Origin: Theobroma cacao
Lineage: Eukaryota; Streptophyta; Magnoliopsida; Malvales; Malvaceae
Reading direction: 5' to 3'
DNA: 64,000 nucleotides
Assembly (NCBI RefSeq): GCF_000208745.1
Contig: NC_030855.1
Coordinates: forward strand, 12,554,750 to 12,618,749
Shown: in pieces, positions 1 through 12,560 of the stretch
Position numbering within the stretch: position 1 is the first letter of the stretch
Layout: every line of letters starts with the position of its first letter
Notes under the pieces: model-generated
What the model was told of the DNA's origin: nothing
Databases searched by the model: none
Seen by the model: only the letters and a program-made list of their open reading frames with translations
Position numbers and translations under genes: made by a program

Positions 1-1536
1 AAAGAGGACAATAATTGTCCTTTTCTTCTTTTTCACAATCTTAGCCGAACCTTTCTTGAAAATTACTTCATAAGCAATTTTCTCTTTCACACAAAGGAAG
101 TGGTGGCAAAGAAAGAAAACGTTTTTCTTTTTCTGACAAAAACTACATTTTCTTCAATTGTGAAAAACTCTCATATGAAAAATAGTTAAAAGGTGGCTTA
201 AATAGTTAGGTTAAAATAACTTCAATTTTGCAATTAAGCCCTCAATATTATAACACATTATAATATTGGGCCTATTACTTAATTAAACTCTTTTAATAAA
301 ATATAAAGGAAATTAAAATCAAAATTAATTTCCTTTATATTTTGCAATAAAGGCCTTATAGTTATAACTATTTATAATTATGCCAAAAACTTAATTAAAC
401 TTTTTTAATTAAGTTTATAGAAGTTAATTACCTAGCATGTGATTTAAGTTTAACTTAAATCGTCACTCTCCCAATTTAATTCAAATGCAATCATTATGTG
501 TGACCCATTAGGTTCCCAACATGTTGGCAATGGAATTGATTAATGACTTAATTGATTAATATAAATTTCAATCAATTAGTTTATAATCAATTCCATAGAC
601 CAAGATTGGCATCTAGCAATGCATCATGGCCACCCAATTGTTGGGAGAGTCAAAGAGTTCTTTGACAACCTTTCAGTGTATAGTCTATCAGTGTAATCCA
701 TTCCCTCATCATATATCCCAGAGATGATAAGAGCTTGGTACAGTGTTTACTCTTATTGACCTCCATATTTGTTCCTATAATTATAGCATTAGCTTTATAG
801 AGAGTCACGAAACCTTTTTCATAATCTCCATGTCGCCTTGGCCAAGGACTTCAATAAGCTAATGTTAACCAAGAACTGATAGGATATGTCCTCTAAAACA
901 CTTGAGGTGATGATTCCTATCTTGACCACTCATTTGCCTTCGTATGTTTCATACTATACCCAAAAGCATCCTGTTTTGGCATCCTTGGTTAGGCACCCGT
1001 AGGGATGAAATCAAAGCATAGCACTCCACACATAAGACAACCTGATGTCTCAAGTTTAGGGAGTATTTACACAACTGACACATGAGAAGTGTTGCATAGA
1101 CACTAGAGTGTATTACCAAATGCACTTCTCATGGCGGGTCATGTTCAGTGAACTTGCTCTTCTAGGCAAGCATCTATATTCTAGTTCCAAGTATCTCTAT
1201 ACTTCAATCTATGAGATCGATTGCTTACTTCTAAAGTAAGGAACATAGAATATACCAGTCTCTAAGCATCATTGATGTCCAGTCTCAATGATACATTGAC
1301 CAGGAACATTTTGAGATTATGCTTTGATGCATAGGAATCTCATAACTGCAACCCATTACAGTTTCCTTGCAAGGCATATTAATCTCATGGACTTCATCCA
1401 ATTAGACTTATAACTCATTATAATTAATGTCTTATTGATGAAGGAAAACCTTTAATCATTCAACATGAATGATATTGTTGCATGATTGGAATCAAGCCTC
1501 AACCAATCCCAATTGGCTACAGGGCTCATCCTAACA
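1..1536 (-). mobile_element. LTR-like repeat E, copy 1 (copia-type LTR, partial)
   Basis: Read on the minus strand the repeat starts TGTTAGGATGAGCC at 1536 and runs off the window start. Its central part (about 700-1500) aligns with 4851-5717 on the plus strand, including the segment around 1140-1240 and a shared block reading GTTCACTGAACATGACC. The TG start and the moderately AT-rich body with no reading frame fit an LTR. Assignment to Ty1/copia rests on general resemblance to plant copia LTR starts and is an inference. The outer 480 bases are AT-rich and could be leader or internal sequence. Confidence 0.5.
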
Positions 1537-2575
1537 CATTCTACTTATGCTCACATCATTACTTCAAAATTCTAGAATTTATTCTTCCCCCATTTTCATA
1601 ATTATTTCCAATAGTATATATTATGTCAATTTAGTATCTTATAATACCACATATGCAAACCCAGGGATATTGTGTTCAAATCTCAAATCGCTAAGAACAA
1701 TTCTTTGTTTCCACCAATGACGTAAGTAACTCCACATATACATATACACATCCATTTAAATGTCAACATCCATTACCATTTGTAAGAACCCCTTTCTTAC
1801 TTTCCTCAATTTTGACATGTCTACTCCACATTTCACCTTTTGGGGTATGCCAAGATCATCCTTTAGGCATATTCCACCACTAACGATCGTATACCTTTAC
1901 CATAACATTTTAATGCAACTTGATTAGACAATTGTTTCCAAATAACTCTTAAATACCTAAACATCAAGTTGTACACCACTTAGTGTTAAGATCTTAACTT
2001 TACTCACCAATCCTTAACCAATTACATTTATAAAGTATATGATTTACTTAACTGTTGCATTTCACCCTTGCGGCTATAAAATCCAAATTTCTTAAACTTA
2101 GGATGTAGAAACTCTCTCTTAGAACTTATCCAAAAATTGATATTTCTCGAATCCTTTACCTCTAGGAAGATCACCCTTAGAACTGATCTTTTTTGTCATA
2201 GATTGCATACTGAACCTAACAAACTTTTAAATTAATTGTTAAAGTAATTCGTATATCAAACTCAAATATGGAACTCCATATGGCATTTAGACTAGATTCG
2301 ACATCTTTCAGTCATTTAACTTCAAGCTATCAAATCCACAACTAGTCCTTTAATTCTTTGACCTCACACACAACATAACAAAGTTCATGCTCCTTCTTAG
2401 AGAAAATTTGTTTACCAACCTCTCACTTGATGACCACAGATCAATTATAATAGTCACTGAATTTCACCTTTAAGCTAATTCATGTACTTATAACTATAAA
2501 CCATAATAATTCAAATCAAACCTTAGGATCTTGCAATTACTTAATTGAAATCGAAACCAGCTCCATCTAAACTGC
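1537..2575 (-). mobile_element. Fragment of family-B internal region (inverted copy)
   Basis: Read on the minus strand, 2575 to about 2340 aligns with 30450-30700. About 2330 to 1540 aligns with 42809-43560, including the shared block CTAAATGCCATATGGAGTTC and a later one with GTGGTGTACAA. Both matching stretches lie inside element B, so this is a third, inverted piece of that internal DNA. It joins two parts that are 12 kb apart at 30706-42803, which supports the view that an insertion split them there. It has no credible reading frame. It ends where repeat E begins. Confidence 0.7.
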
Positions 2576-2697
2576 TATGCACATAGTCGACACTTATACA
2601 CTTACAAAATATTTCAAAAGCCCACACCATTCCTTATGAAACATTTTTGCATTGTGGAATGTGGCTGTGATGAATTCATGTGCCCTATGTCATGTTG

Positions 2698-2698
<1 letters not shown>

Positions 2699-2730
<32 letters not shown>
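2699..2730. repeat. (TA)n microsatellite in LTR A1
   Basis: An uninterrupted TA run occurs at the place where other LTR A copies also carry a short TA tract (about 20215, 24262 and 40101). Confidence 0.95.
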
Positions 2731-2737
<7 letters not shown>

Positions 2738-2769
2738 TGATATGTACTGATAAGTAATATTTTGTGATA

Positions 2770-2960
2770 ATATAGCCATGCATGTGCGCAACGTGGGGGA
2801 GCACATGCCGGTGATGACGGGTGCGGGAGTGTGGACAATGATATTGAAGTGTGTGAGTAGGGAGTGCACACGATGATATAGAAATGTGCGAATAGGTAGT
2901 GCACATGATGATATTGCCTTGTGCGTACAAGGAGTGCACATTGGCTAAGTGAGGTGGTGG
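2770..2960 (+). repeat. Minisatellite of ~30-bp units in LTR A1
   Basis: Several imperfect units built around GTGCG...GGAGTGCACATGATGATATTG follow each other. Equivalent arrays with different unit sequences occupy the same place in the other LTR A copies. Confidence 0.8.
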
Positions 2961-3874
2961 TATTCGTGTTTGTATATGCATATATGCATGTGCAAGAGAA
3001 AGTTATGAATATAGTATGTGGTTGTAATGTATATGGAATCTTGCATTCTGAACCTTGAAATTTTGCTAAGTATTTTCAAATTGAATTGTATTACAGCAAA
3101 TGGCCTTTTTTTTGTTATGAAAAGAAACTCTTCCTTGGTTGTTCTTATTCTTGCTACAGCTAGAAACTCTCGGCTTAACGAGGTTGGCCACGGTTCTGTT
3201 TCTCACTGCAGCTAGAAACCTCTTGTCAAGCTTGCTAGCTTGCTTGGTTTCTGCCATATTTTCTACTTCTTTAACATCACGGTTGATCATGGATTTTCAA
3301 CATCAAGGGATTAATTAATCAAGTTTGAAATGAGGTGTTTTAACAAGAGCTTAAACTAAATTACATTGTTTTTGAACTTAAGTGCATCATGATTTCTAAA
3401 CTTTCCTTAACGTTGCTTGTTCCCTTCTTATGTTCACTCACTGGGTTTATACTCACGTTTTTAAACTTCATTTTTTAGGTTTTCTGAGTTAAAGGTGACT
3501 GGGTCCTAGGACAAGGTGCTCCTCCCTATCCACTGCTCGGTAGGTTTACCATGACACTAAATGTTAGCAACTGTGCTTAGAGTCACTCCGCTGATGGTCA
3601 AGGTCTAATTATGTGTATATGAATACTAGATGTGAAATACTAAGACTCATTTGTCAAGCTATATATGTATATTATGGTTGATGATGCCACTATGAATACA
3701 TAATTGGGTCTTCTGAATTGTTTTCAAAGGAATTATATTTGAACATTATGAATTTTGGATTTTAAAGACATATGGATTAATGTACAAGATTATATAAATA
3801 AGCTTGCTTGGGCTTAGTGGGCTGAGCCCATTGGGCCCTTGCACTGGTCATGGCCTCGGATTTGGGCTGTGACA

Positions 3875-4850
3875 CAAGATGAAGTGCTAATCTCTATTAA
3901 AAAGATTGGAGTGAAACACAAGAAGAATTAAGAGAATTTTTTCTATTTTTGGGCTCTTTTTTTTCTATTACAAAGTCCACACCCATTTTTTGGGTTTAAC
4001 ACAATATTCACAATGAATAACAAACATGAGTATATCAATGCTTATTACATAACCAAGTACCATTCAAGTAGTAACATTAAAAGACTTGATTCAACACATT
4101 GTGGAGTGTAGTGACACTAGAGGGCTGGAATGAAGGCACTATCACACTTACCAAGTATGAGATAAGCTACTCCTCTACAAGGAGCCTAGCCAAGCGACCT
4201 ATTGATCTATAAAACAAAATAAGGGAAAATAGAGAGTGAGTTCCAAAGACTCTATGAGTGGATATAGGAAAAAGGATAACCCAAAGGGAAGAGTTTTTGT
4301 GGTAAACCATACTTTGCAAAAACAACATGACATTAAAAAATATCCATATAAATTCTTTCAAATGTCAATAATCTCACTTCAGCATTTCTCCATAAATGCA
4401 TTTGAAATTCATTATGCATAAAAGAATTAATAAGCATTTGTACCACTATTTACAAACATTTACAAGGAGAAAAACAAGAGAGTTCATATCAATGATACCA
4501 GTACTTTTACTATTGGTAGTGGAATCAATCTTTATACAACCCATACCCTGTGTATTACCTCCTACTCGAGGATTAAGAAAGCACTATATAAGTTTTTCCA
4601 TTCGATAGTTCTATATCAACCTTTTAACGCATGAACAAATATTCGACAACTCAATACATCATCACTATTAAATGAACATCTTAAACAACTCAATATAGGT
4701 AGTAATATCACCGTAACGCAATTGACATGTTCGCCTTAATATCACATTTATAAAGTGTATGGTATGACGCCCCATATTTAGCCCATTATCACTTGTGATA
4801 TGATGCCCTCATTTGGCCTGGGTATTTGTGTGGTATAACACCCCACATCT
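3875..4850. other. Unassigned, probably LTR-derived sequence
   Basis: This stretch lies between the LTR A1 end and repeat E copy 2 and matches no other part of the window convincingly. It is AT-rich with only short chance reading frames. GAGTGAGTTCCAAAGACTC near 4235 recalls the minus strand of LTR splice-acceptor regions elsewhere, so it may be an old inverted LTR. That is only an impression. Confidence 0.3.
4749..4850. repeat. Three degenerate ~35-bp tandem units
   Basis: GGTATGACGCCCC, GATATGATGCCC and GGTATAACACCCC recur at roughly 35-45 base spacing, each followed by a CAT-containing tail. The array is short and diverged. Confidence 0.55.
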
Positions 4851-5717
4851 TGTTGGTATATGCCTTGGAACCAATTGGATTGATCAAGGGATATATTATC
4901 ATTTAATGCATACTTAATTGCAGAACAATATGCAATAGAGGTTTTCCTTCATGTTAGTGCAATAATAAGGAGTTATTAAGTACCAATTGAATGAAACCCA
5001 TGGAACATAAGGCCTTGCAAAAGAATTGTAAAGTTGCTACAATTATGAGGTCATTATGCATCAAAACCATGTTCCTAAAATTGTTCTTGGTCATTGTATT
5101 GTCAAGACAAGGCATTGATAATGCTCAAAGATTGGTATATGTTAAGCCTCTTTACTTGGGAAGTAAGCAATTGATCTTATAGATTGAAGTATATGGGATA
5201 TTTGAGGATAACATGTTGGTGCTTGTTAAAGAAGAAGTTCACTGAACATGACCTGCCATGAGAACTCTACTTGGTATTTCACTAAAGTGTCTATGGAATG
5301 CGTTTTCATGTGATAGTCATGTAACTAGTCCTCAGACTTAAGACATTAGGTCATCTTGTATGGAGAATGACATACTTTGATTTTACCCTTATGGATCTGA
5401 ACGTGACCAAATGCCTAAATAGGGGGTTTTTGGGTATTGCTTGAAGTATGTGAAGGTGAATGAGTGGTCAAGAGAGGATTCATCACCCCAAGTGATATGA
5501 GGGGATGTATCTCACTTGTTCTCAATTCTTGATTAACTCGTATAAAGTCTTTGGCCAAAGCATAATGAATTTGAGGAAAGTTAGTTTCCTAAATCCATAA
5601 GGTTAGTCATGAATTATGAGAACTAATATGGAATGTTATAAGTAGACACTGAGCCATGCTTTATGACATAGTCAAGATATTTGATGAAAAGACCATATTG
5701 CACTAAGAGGCTTATGT
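4851..5717 (+). mobile_element. LTR-like repeat E, copy 2 (truncated)
   Basis: It starts TGTTGGTATATGCC and aligns with the minus strand of 1-1536, for example at AAGTAAGCAATTGATC near 5162 and GTTCACTGAACATGACC near 5238. It breaks off at the outer end of the element D LTR, so D appears to have inserted into it or to have been joined to it by deletion. Confidence 0.6.
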
Positions 5718-7484
5718 TGTCGATTTTGCACGCGTAAGTATACACATCGAACAAGTAATATAGTGATGAAGTAAAGTATCATTTCCACATAGATTTGTTC
5801 TTAAATTTTTACTAAGTACTAAAATCTTATAACAAATCAATCTTATTTAAGTAATCAAAATTTGTAGAAAATTAATTAAAACAAAATTAAAATAAACACT
5901 AAATTAACTAACAAACTGAATAAGTTGAGAAAAGTAGTATATTAAAGACCTAGGATTATGGGTTCATTTAACATTTCATTTGATACCAGCTTTTCTTGTT
6001 ATTTATCTTTTTTGGGTGGTTTTACTAACCTAGAATCCAAAGATATGGACAAGTCTCCGTCGAGTTACTTGTACAAATACCTGACTTAATTAATTCACTA
6101 TATGTTTATATGAATAAGTTAAATTAAGTTCATTAAGCAAGTGTCCTAATGTGGCTATGTATGGCAATTGGCGTTTGTCTACGTGAATTGCGAATCAGAT
6201 CACCTAAGTGATGTGAACATACACTACTCAAACCTTAGTCCAATCTAAAATCTTTCTATCGAGTCTCAGTTAGATTCACAAATCAGTTAATTGTTGGCCA
6301 AGCAATCAAAAGCATTAAGAACATATTTGAATAAGCAAAACTACACCAATTCATGATAAATAAAAAAGAAACAAATATTCAAACTACATGTTGAAATCCA
6401 CCACAATCCTAGAAAGATAATTTAGCTCATAATAACAAATAAAAACATCCAAAGAAATTTAGCCATTATTCCAAATCAAAGAAAATAAGAAAAACACAAA
6501 AGTGGAGAAAGAAACTAATTATTGAAGCTTTATTATCTCCATTCTCTCTCAAATTCTCTTGTTTTCTTGCTTTGTTCTTGGCTCCAAAATCTCTAGAATA
6601 GTTGCTTGCTGCCTTCTTCTTAAAACTTTTGAAAAAGGTCCTTTAAATAGGCTTTTAGTAACCTAATTTCCATAATCCCGTCAATTTTTTATTTTAGGAA
6701 AATTGCCTAGCATCGCGGCATTGGTTTTTTTTCTACAGTGACACTGGAGTGCTACTTCTCTAGTGATGCAACATTGAGCTGTCGGGAAAATTGTATGGTG
6801 AGCTTCCTTTCACCAGCGTTGTAGCCTTGTTCTCCTAGTGCTGCAGTGGTCTATCAACTTTGAATGTGATTTTCACCCTGATTTGTTCTGAACTGGGAAA
6901 AGTTAAAAACATAAAAGTTGAATCCCTATCTCTTAACTTTCCAATGGATTAAGAATCATGTCAATTGGACTTTTGGATTGAAGGATATGCTCCAAATACT
7001 GTATCATGTTCAGTCCATGCATACTGCTGCAGCGCTTCAAATCAGAAAAATATTTTGGGCATGATCTAGTCCAATTTGGGTGTAATGGTAAACATAAAAG
7101 TTGTAGTCCTTCCTCTTATCATTCTAGTGGTCTAAGAATCACTTCATTTGGAGTTCTTTACAGAGAGATATAGTCAAAATACCACAATATATATATATAT
7201 GTATGAAATCATCACCGTACTTGCACAGATTTTCATCAAATGAGACTTTTTCATCACATTTCCTACAAAAGCAATAAAAGAAACAAGCAATAACTACTCT
7301 TAAAGTAATTTAAAATAAAATAATATAAAATTTAAGTAAAATAACTTAATTAACTACTCAACATGTAATCAAACTTAAACTAGAAAAACATCTAAAATGC
7401 TACGATTCAAACCAAAAATCTCAAAGATCTAACTACTTAAGCCCTAAAAATGTGTCAAAATAACTCTATATAATAGAGTTATCA
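5718..7484 (-). mobile_element. 3' LTR of Tat/Athila-type element D
   Basis: On the minus strand it begins TGATAACTC directly after the purine stretch TAAGTTTGAGGGTA and ends CGTGCAAAATCGACA, giving TG...CA ends and about 1.77 kb. The outer end could instead be 5715, because TGTTGTCG offers two TG starts. The order pol end, 3' UTR, polypurine tract, LTR on the minus strand agrees with D's gag and protease lying at higher coordinates. It carries two tandem copies of a module (about 6870-7000 and 7075-7175) that also occurs in an LTR A copy near 40510-40620. Confidence 0.75.
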
Positions 7485-7498
7485 TACCCTCAAACTTA
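7485..7498 (-). other. Polypurine tract of element D
   Basis: The minus strand reads TAAGTTTGAGGGTA immediately before the TGATAACTC start of the LTR. A preceding GAAGACTAACAAAATC stretch is typical of the end of gypsy 3' UTRs. A similar motif (TAAGTTTGGGAGAGG on the minus strand) lies near 8745-8762. Confidence 0.6.
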
Positions 7499-8927
7499 AG
7501 ATTTTGTTAGTCTTCGAGCAAAACATAAAACAACATGCAATAACTTAATCATGAAAACATTGAACTAAAATTCAATTGCACCATTTCATTAATCACCTTT
7601 AATATCCTCAAAAGTTAATCCACATTCATAATTCTAAGCAACACACAAATATTATTCAAGTTCATGTTTCAATCCAAATGCAAACTCATCATTAAGTGAA
7701 ATTCTGTGTGTTTGTGTGTAATCTTTTCACTTAGAATATTGTACAATCTGGATAAGTTTACATTCATGTAAAATTCAAATTAGTAATTAACTCCATAAGT
7801 TTGCTTTTCATCTCTCTCTCCACTAATGTAGGCTAACACTATGTTAAAGATCAATAGGACTTTAATTAGCTTGTAATGTATGGCTAGGGTTAAGGTTGGA
7901 TATGGGATAATGTATAGCTTAAATCACCCTATCCACATAGTCAATCTAGAACCTATTCAGAGCTTTATTTTCCTTCATCAGTATACCACTTTTCCATCAA
8001 AATTTTTATTTTGTTCAACACTTCATTCTTTATTTCCCTTTCTCTTTTTCTCAATTTTGCTCCCCCAAACTTATTTCTTTTATTAGATAGTGAGATGAAT
8101 ACAATCATATTTTGAACTTTTCATTATTTTTCATCTTTACCGCCTCTTTCACCATTTAGCTCATAACTTCCTAAATTGACTTATGAACGTAGGAATGAGG
8201 GATGCAAGAATTGTTCAAAATATTAATATAAGGGTCTAGGCTAAAAATTAAGTGTTCAAACAAAGAAAAGATATCATTAGGCTCAAAGAGGGAAACTAAG
8301 GATAATTTATGTAAGGGAAGGCTACAAAAGGCTCAATTGGTCCAAAATTGGCCTAAATCATCTCCTTAACTAAGTATAGCCTAGGATTTCACCTAGAGAG
8401 AATTAAACAAATTCTAGAACTTAATACATAATTCAAAAATTTGCATTCACATAAACCTTTTCTAAATATATACAATAAATTTAAGCAAAAGACATAGTGC
8501 TCAAAATGTAGAAATCTCATCCTAACAATGAAGCTTAGCATAAGAATTTACATATCACTCAAACAATATTCACATGTTTTAAAGAATCCAAATAGGAATA
8601 TATCTGAGTTCTCATCATTGGATAGGTAAATTAAATGAAACTAGCACAATTAAATCTAGTTCAAATGCAAATGCACATGCATAAAATAAAATTTTAACGA
8701 AAATAAACTAACCTAAACTATCACAAAAACTAATAACAATAAAATCCTCTCCCAAACTTAAATTGCATATTGTCCTCAATGTGAAAAGCTAAAAAGAATG
8801 AGAAAAAGAAACTCCCCTAGTAATGGTGATAGTGCATTGAAAGCTCTAATTTTCGTCCTCCTTATCTTCATGCTTTCCAAACCTGCAGACTCAATAAACA
8901 AGCTAGGGAGAGGTTAGAACTACTTAT
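7499..8927 (-). other. 3' untranslated region of element D
   Basis: About 1.4 kb lies between the decayed end of pol and the polypurine tract. It is AT-rich, with only short chance reading frames. On the minus strand near 8750-8780 it reads CATTGAGGACAATATGC followed by a purine run, a combination common just downstream of pol in plant gypsy elements. No env-like frame is recognisable. Confidence 0.5.
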
Positions 8928-9200
8928 TTAAATAGAAAAACAAAAACTAACAAAAATAACAACTAAACCTAAAAAAGATAGCTTGGGTTGCCTCCTAAGA
9001 AGCGTTTCTTTATAGTCACTAGCTTGACTATGATACCCTCTTTTGTTGTCTACGAAAGTAGTTGAGGACATTTGATGACCCAATTCACCTCCCAAGTAAT
9101 GCTGAAGACGTTTCCCATTCACTCTGAATGTTCTAGTAGCTTCACTATAAATATCTATTGCACCACACGAATAAACCTTAACCACCTTATAAAGACCTAA
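8928..9200 (-). pseudogene. C-terminus of element D pol (integrase tail)
   Basis: The minus strand encodes GLYKVVKVYSCGAIDI followed by FRVNGKRLQHYLGGEL, the usual C-terminal end of plant Ty3/gypsy polyproteins of the Tat/Athila side (typically ...NGQRLKHYLGGE). The frame opens exactly at the edge of element C's LTR at 9201. It continues from the codons KWSG at 22824-22835, so element C interrupted this tail. The part downstream of YLGGEL has no family resemblance I can name. It is a remnant and not translated as such. Confidence 0.8.
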
Positions 9201-12200
9201 TGTCACAACTCGATACTCTCTTCGAGCCCGTGACAACCGCCGCGATGTCCCAATAGACAATCCTTACCCGGAATGTCAACCGAAACCTCGCAAGGCTCTA
9301 GCATCAATTTTTCGCCCCCCTTGTGAGCAACAGTTACTAAATATCATATTTTAAAGGAATATAAACTATCTTCAAATCAAAGATAATCAAAAAGTAATTT
9401 CTATTGCACAAGGGTATTTTGTCATTTTATTCAAAAATTTTGAAACCTGTTAAAAATATAATATATAAATGAAAAATATACATTTCATATCTAAAAATAA
9501 ATTTAGGTATCTAAATCATCCATTTAAAGTGAAAGTACAGCTAATCAAACTAAATAAAAATATTGAACAAAATATTCCATTTTCGTATAAAACAATATTT
9601 ATAAAATTCTACGTAAACAGTTAATAAAAAGTAATAACAAAATAAATTCGTATATATAATAGCACACTGTGCCAAGGTATACAAAAATATTCTACAATGA
9701 CATGTGAGCCCCAAAATAACAGAAATACACACGACTGTAATCTTACGATTTCTAAGTGCGCGAATCCAAAAGCAAACCCTCAACAAAATTGACGGTCTAC
9801 AGACTGCCCTAAGCCTGAAATGGGTGAAAGAAGGGTGGTGAGTTTTTATAAACCCAGTGAGTAAGCAAAGTTCATCTATAACATCTAAAGCTGAGTAAAT
9901 GGAGACAATTAAAACATCTTATCAGAATATGGTTCATAACATTAAAACTCATTTCAACACATATAAAACAGTTACATTTCATAAAAAAATCAACAAGGCT
10001 TATGACTCTCTTAAAAACTTGGCTTGTGCCAAAACTTGTACTCAGTTACACCTTGCGCAGGGCATCCAACCGAGTCCGCCAAGGCTGTTAAAATAACATA
10101 TTCACATACAACATGTTTTTACGTTTAAAAACACAGCCATTCCTTGGCGTTGGTTGAGTTTCACCCTCACGTGGTGGTTCAGCGTGAAGTGAACTCTAAA
10201 CTACTTTAGGAGATACCCTCTGTGCCTCTCATATTAAGGTAAAATATGACAGGGTTTACCATGCCTCTCTAATAGGTCAGTCCACGAAAACCCGCCCACT
10301 ACAGTAAGCTAATCAATTACCCCACCAAATCAATAAAATTTCGGCAGTATGACATGGCTAATATGATATTACTCAGCCTGTCAAGGTAAAACAAAATAGT
10401 TCATATATTCCACATAAACACAAATCTAGCCATTCATGCCATCACATTGTCATAAGCCATCAATTCAAACCATATGTCAATTACAAATCCCATTACGCCG
10501 ATACATTTATTACAAAGCAAGGTCGACACAACTAACAATAGTCAAAACATATATATAACACAAGTGTATAGTCTCCGCTTACTATATTTCCAAAACCAGA
10601 ATTCAATTTCAAACCAAATTATGAATCTCATTTCATTTAACCAACACTTCAGTTATAAAACATAATAGTTTACAATTTAAGTTCATTATTCTTTAAAATC
10701 ATAAAAACGAGTATAAACTACTTTAGATAGTTAAGATGATAGTCTGTTTACTCACAATAACAGGAGTACTCTTACTCTTGGTTCTCGGGTACGATATCCT
10801 TACCCTTACTAGAGGGCTCACCACCTATACCTAATACACAACAAGTAATTCGATACATTAGTGCCAAACTATTATAAAACTATTCCAGGCTCTGTATGAA
10901 TGCATGAAATTGAATGAGAAATAATCGAATAATCACTTAAAGATGGTGCTCTACGTAGGTTCAATTATTATTGGACTGAAATGGTATTCTACTTAACTCG
11001 CACTATACACTGTTTAATTAGCCAAAACATCCGATTCAACTCCCAATAGATTAATTGCACTTTCGGTACTCTAAATACACCCAAAGTACCTCAATGAACT
11101 TGATTGTGACTTAAATTATCACATCCAAAACTCATTTCGATTCCGAACTAACGTGCTAATCAGTGTCAACACAATCCAATAAGTCTGTATATATCTTTAG
11201 AAATCAAATTCAAGTCCATTTACCATGATTTTCTCATCATCGTTCAAGTCGTTTACTAAAGGCACTATACTTTTCGATAACCATTGTCGATATCTGACAC
11301 CATAAATCATCAAATACGAGCTAAATAATGTGAAATATAAAAAAAATCATCATCAATATATCCCTTATTAAATTCGACCAAGGAGGGTTTAGTGAAGGAC
11401 ATGTGGTTTTCTTGCTTGTTTTTCATAGCGAATATCACAAAACAACTAAAACACCTAGATAACATGAAATCTAACAAAAACCATCATCAAAACTTCCCCC
11501 CCTTGATTCGGCCAACATGACTTCCTTCATGAAAGTTTGGGTTTCAACCATAGAAAATGAAAAAGAAAGCATGGGAGAGGTGAATCTTAAGCTAAAATCG
11601 TGAAATCTTACCTCAAATCGCTTCGTTTTTCAGTAACCGATGAATTTCTCTTGAATTTTCTTCCAAGGGTTGTTTCTATTGTTTTCCCCCTTTTCTTTGG
11701 CTTGCACGGCAATGAAAGAAGAATTGGGAGAGGTTTATGTTGGTTTATAAAGAAAATTATAAAAGAATTAAAGCTTGACACGTGTCAACGTGTGAATGGT
11801 TCATGGTTAAAACTTAACTATTAAGCATTTTCTTACCACCACATATAATACCTTAATTATCCAAAGTATAAAAATGATAATAGGTGAAATTCATGGGCTT
11901 GACAAGTGTCACGGTAGTGTAAAATTTTAAAAATTTCTATTACGTTCTCATGAACACGTGGAATGACCGGTTTGCCCTTATGCTCGAAAAAATTTGGAAT
12001 TGAAATTTTTTACTTCTCAAATTCAAATTATGCTCCAAATAGTCAAACTTGGTCAAAAATCTCGTCCAACATTCCAATTTTGCCCACGGTGGCAAAATGA
12101 CCATTTTGCCCCTACATTATTAAAATTCCCTATTGGATTCCAAATTATTCCTCAAACTCCGAATCAGCATTTTAAAACATTCTAAGGTTCAATAACTCTC

Positions 12201-12369
12201 AAATACATCCCAGAATCTCTATTTGGACTAGTTGTAGGTTTTAATCGACTTAATTGTACCACTAGGTACGATACCGACTTTTAATGATTTTCTAAGGTAT
12301 CCAAGTATGCAAACATGCTATCAAGTACATGAATGACATGGCAAGAATATAATAGAGCTGGGCTTGATA
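9201..12369 (-). mobile_element. 3' LTR of chromovirus element C
   Basis: On the plus strand it begins TGTCACAACTCGATACTC and ends GGGCTTGATA, which is TGTCAAGCCC on the minus strand with TG mutated to TA. It aligns along its length with 17358-19017 and 21017-22823 (the 5' LTR) and with the solo LTR at 46523-49479. The ~3.17 kb length fits the Tekay/Del group. The 5 bases outside it, CCTAA, pair with CCTGA outside the other end (22824-22828), a target-site duplication with one mismatch. Confidence 0.9.
9815..11611 (-). promoter_or_regulatory. Predicted leader intron within LTR C
   Basis: On the minus strand GAG|GTAAGATTTCACG gives a strong donor at 11611, downstream of a TATA-like CTTTATAAACC near 11740. 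An acceptor-like CACCCATTTCAG|GCTTAGGGC lies at 9815. It is preceded by CTTACTCACTGGGTTTATA, which LTRs A also carry before their acceptor-like site. The splice sites are read from consensus only; no transcript evidence is available here. Confidence 0.4.
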
Positions 12370-12560
12370 GCACTACCTGCCTTAAAATAAAATTTTGACC
12401 TCAAAATTTCACTTATCGGACTTAGAGAAAAGATGTGGGTATTGGCTCTCATCTGATGCTCAACTTCCCACGTCATCTCCTCCATCGGAGTATTCTTCCA
12501 CCACACCTTAACCATTGGGATGCTCTTATTCCTCAACACTCAATCCTTTCGGTCTAGAAT
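12370..12560 (-). pseudogene. Chromodomain at the C-terminus of element C pol
   Basis: After the integrase C-terminal end VQPVRILDRKD, an in-frame TGA at 12540-12542 interrupts the frame. It then continues VLRNKSIPMVKVWW and EEMTWEVEHQMR, the pattern of a chromodomain (aromatic residues, then W-E near the end). In chromoviruses this domain is thought to steer integration to heterochromatin. Its presence, with the 3-kb LTR and the tRNA-Met-type primer site, places C in the chromovirus clade, most likely Tekay/Del. The frame runs to about 12370, directly before the 3' LTR. Confidence 0.8.

Larger units (their letters stand above)
2630..3874 (+). mobile_element. LTR A, 5'-truncated copy (A1)
   Basis: This is the last ~1.25 kb of the LTR seen complete at 23078-25687. 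In order it has a TA microsatellite, tandem units with GGAGTGCACATGATG, CTGCAG-type half-palindromes, the module ACTGGGTTTATACTCAC plus a T-rich AG site near 3479, the block GAGTCACTCCGCTG, and the terminal GGTCATGGCC...CTGTGACA ending at 3874. The first half of the LTR is missing. No host gene is present in it. Confidence 0.8.

Noticed and set aside
2770..2960. CRISPR-like spacing of direct repeats
   Set aside because: Units are contiguous and variable with no unique spacers, and lie in a plant LTR.
2614..2981. Overlapping His/Ser/Tyr-rich minus-strand frames
   Set aside because: Translation of the TA microsatellite and minisatellite of LTR A1; the same happens at 24240-24555 and 60219-60434.
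3875..4850. Possible host gene in the unassigned kilobase
   Set aside because: Only chance frames of about 60-70 codons, no splice-linked exons or domain, and flanks are transposon ends.
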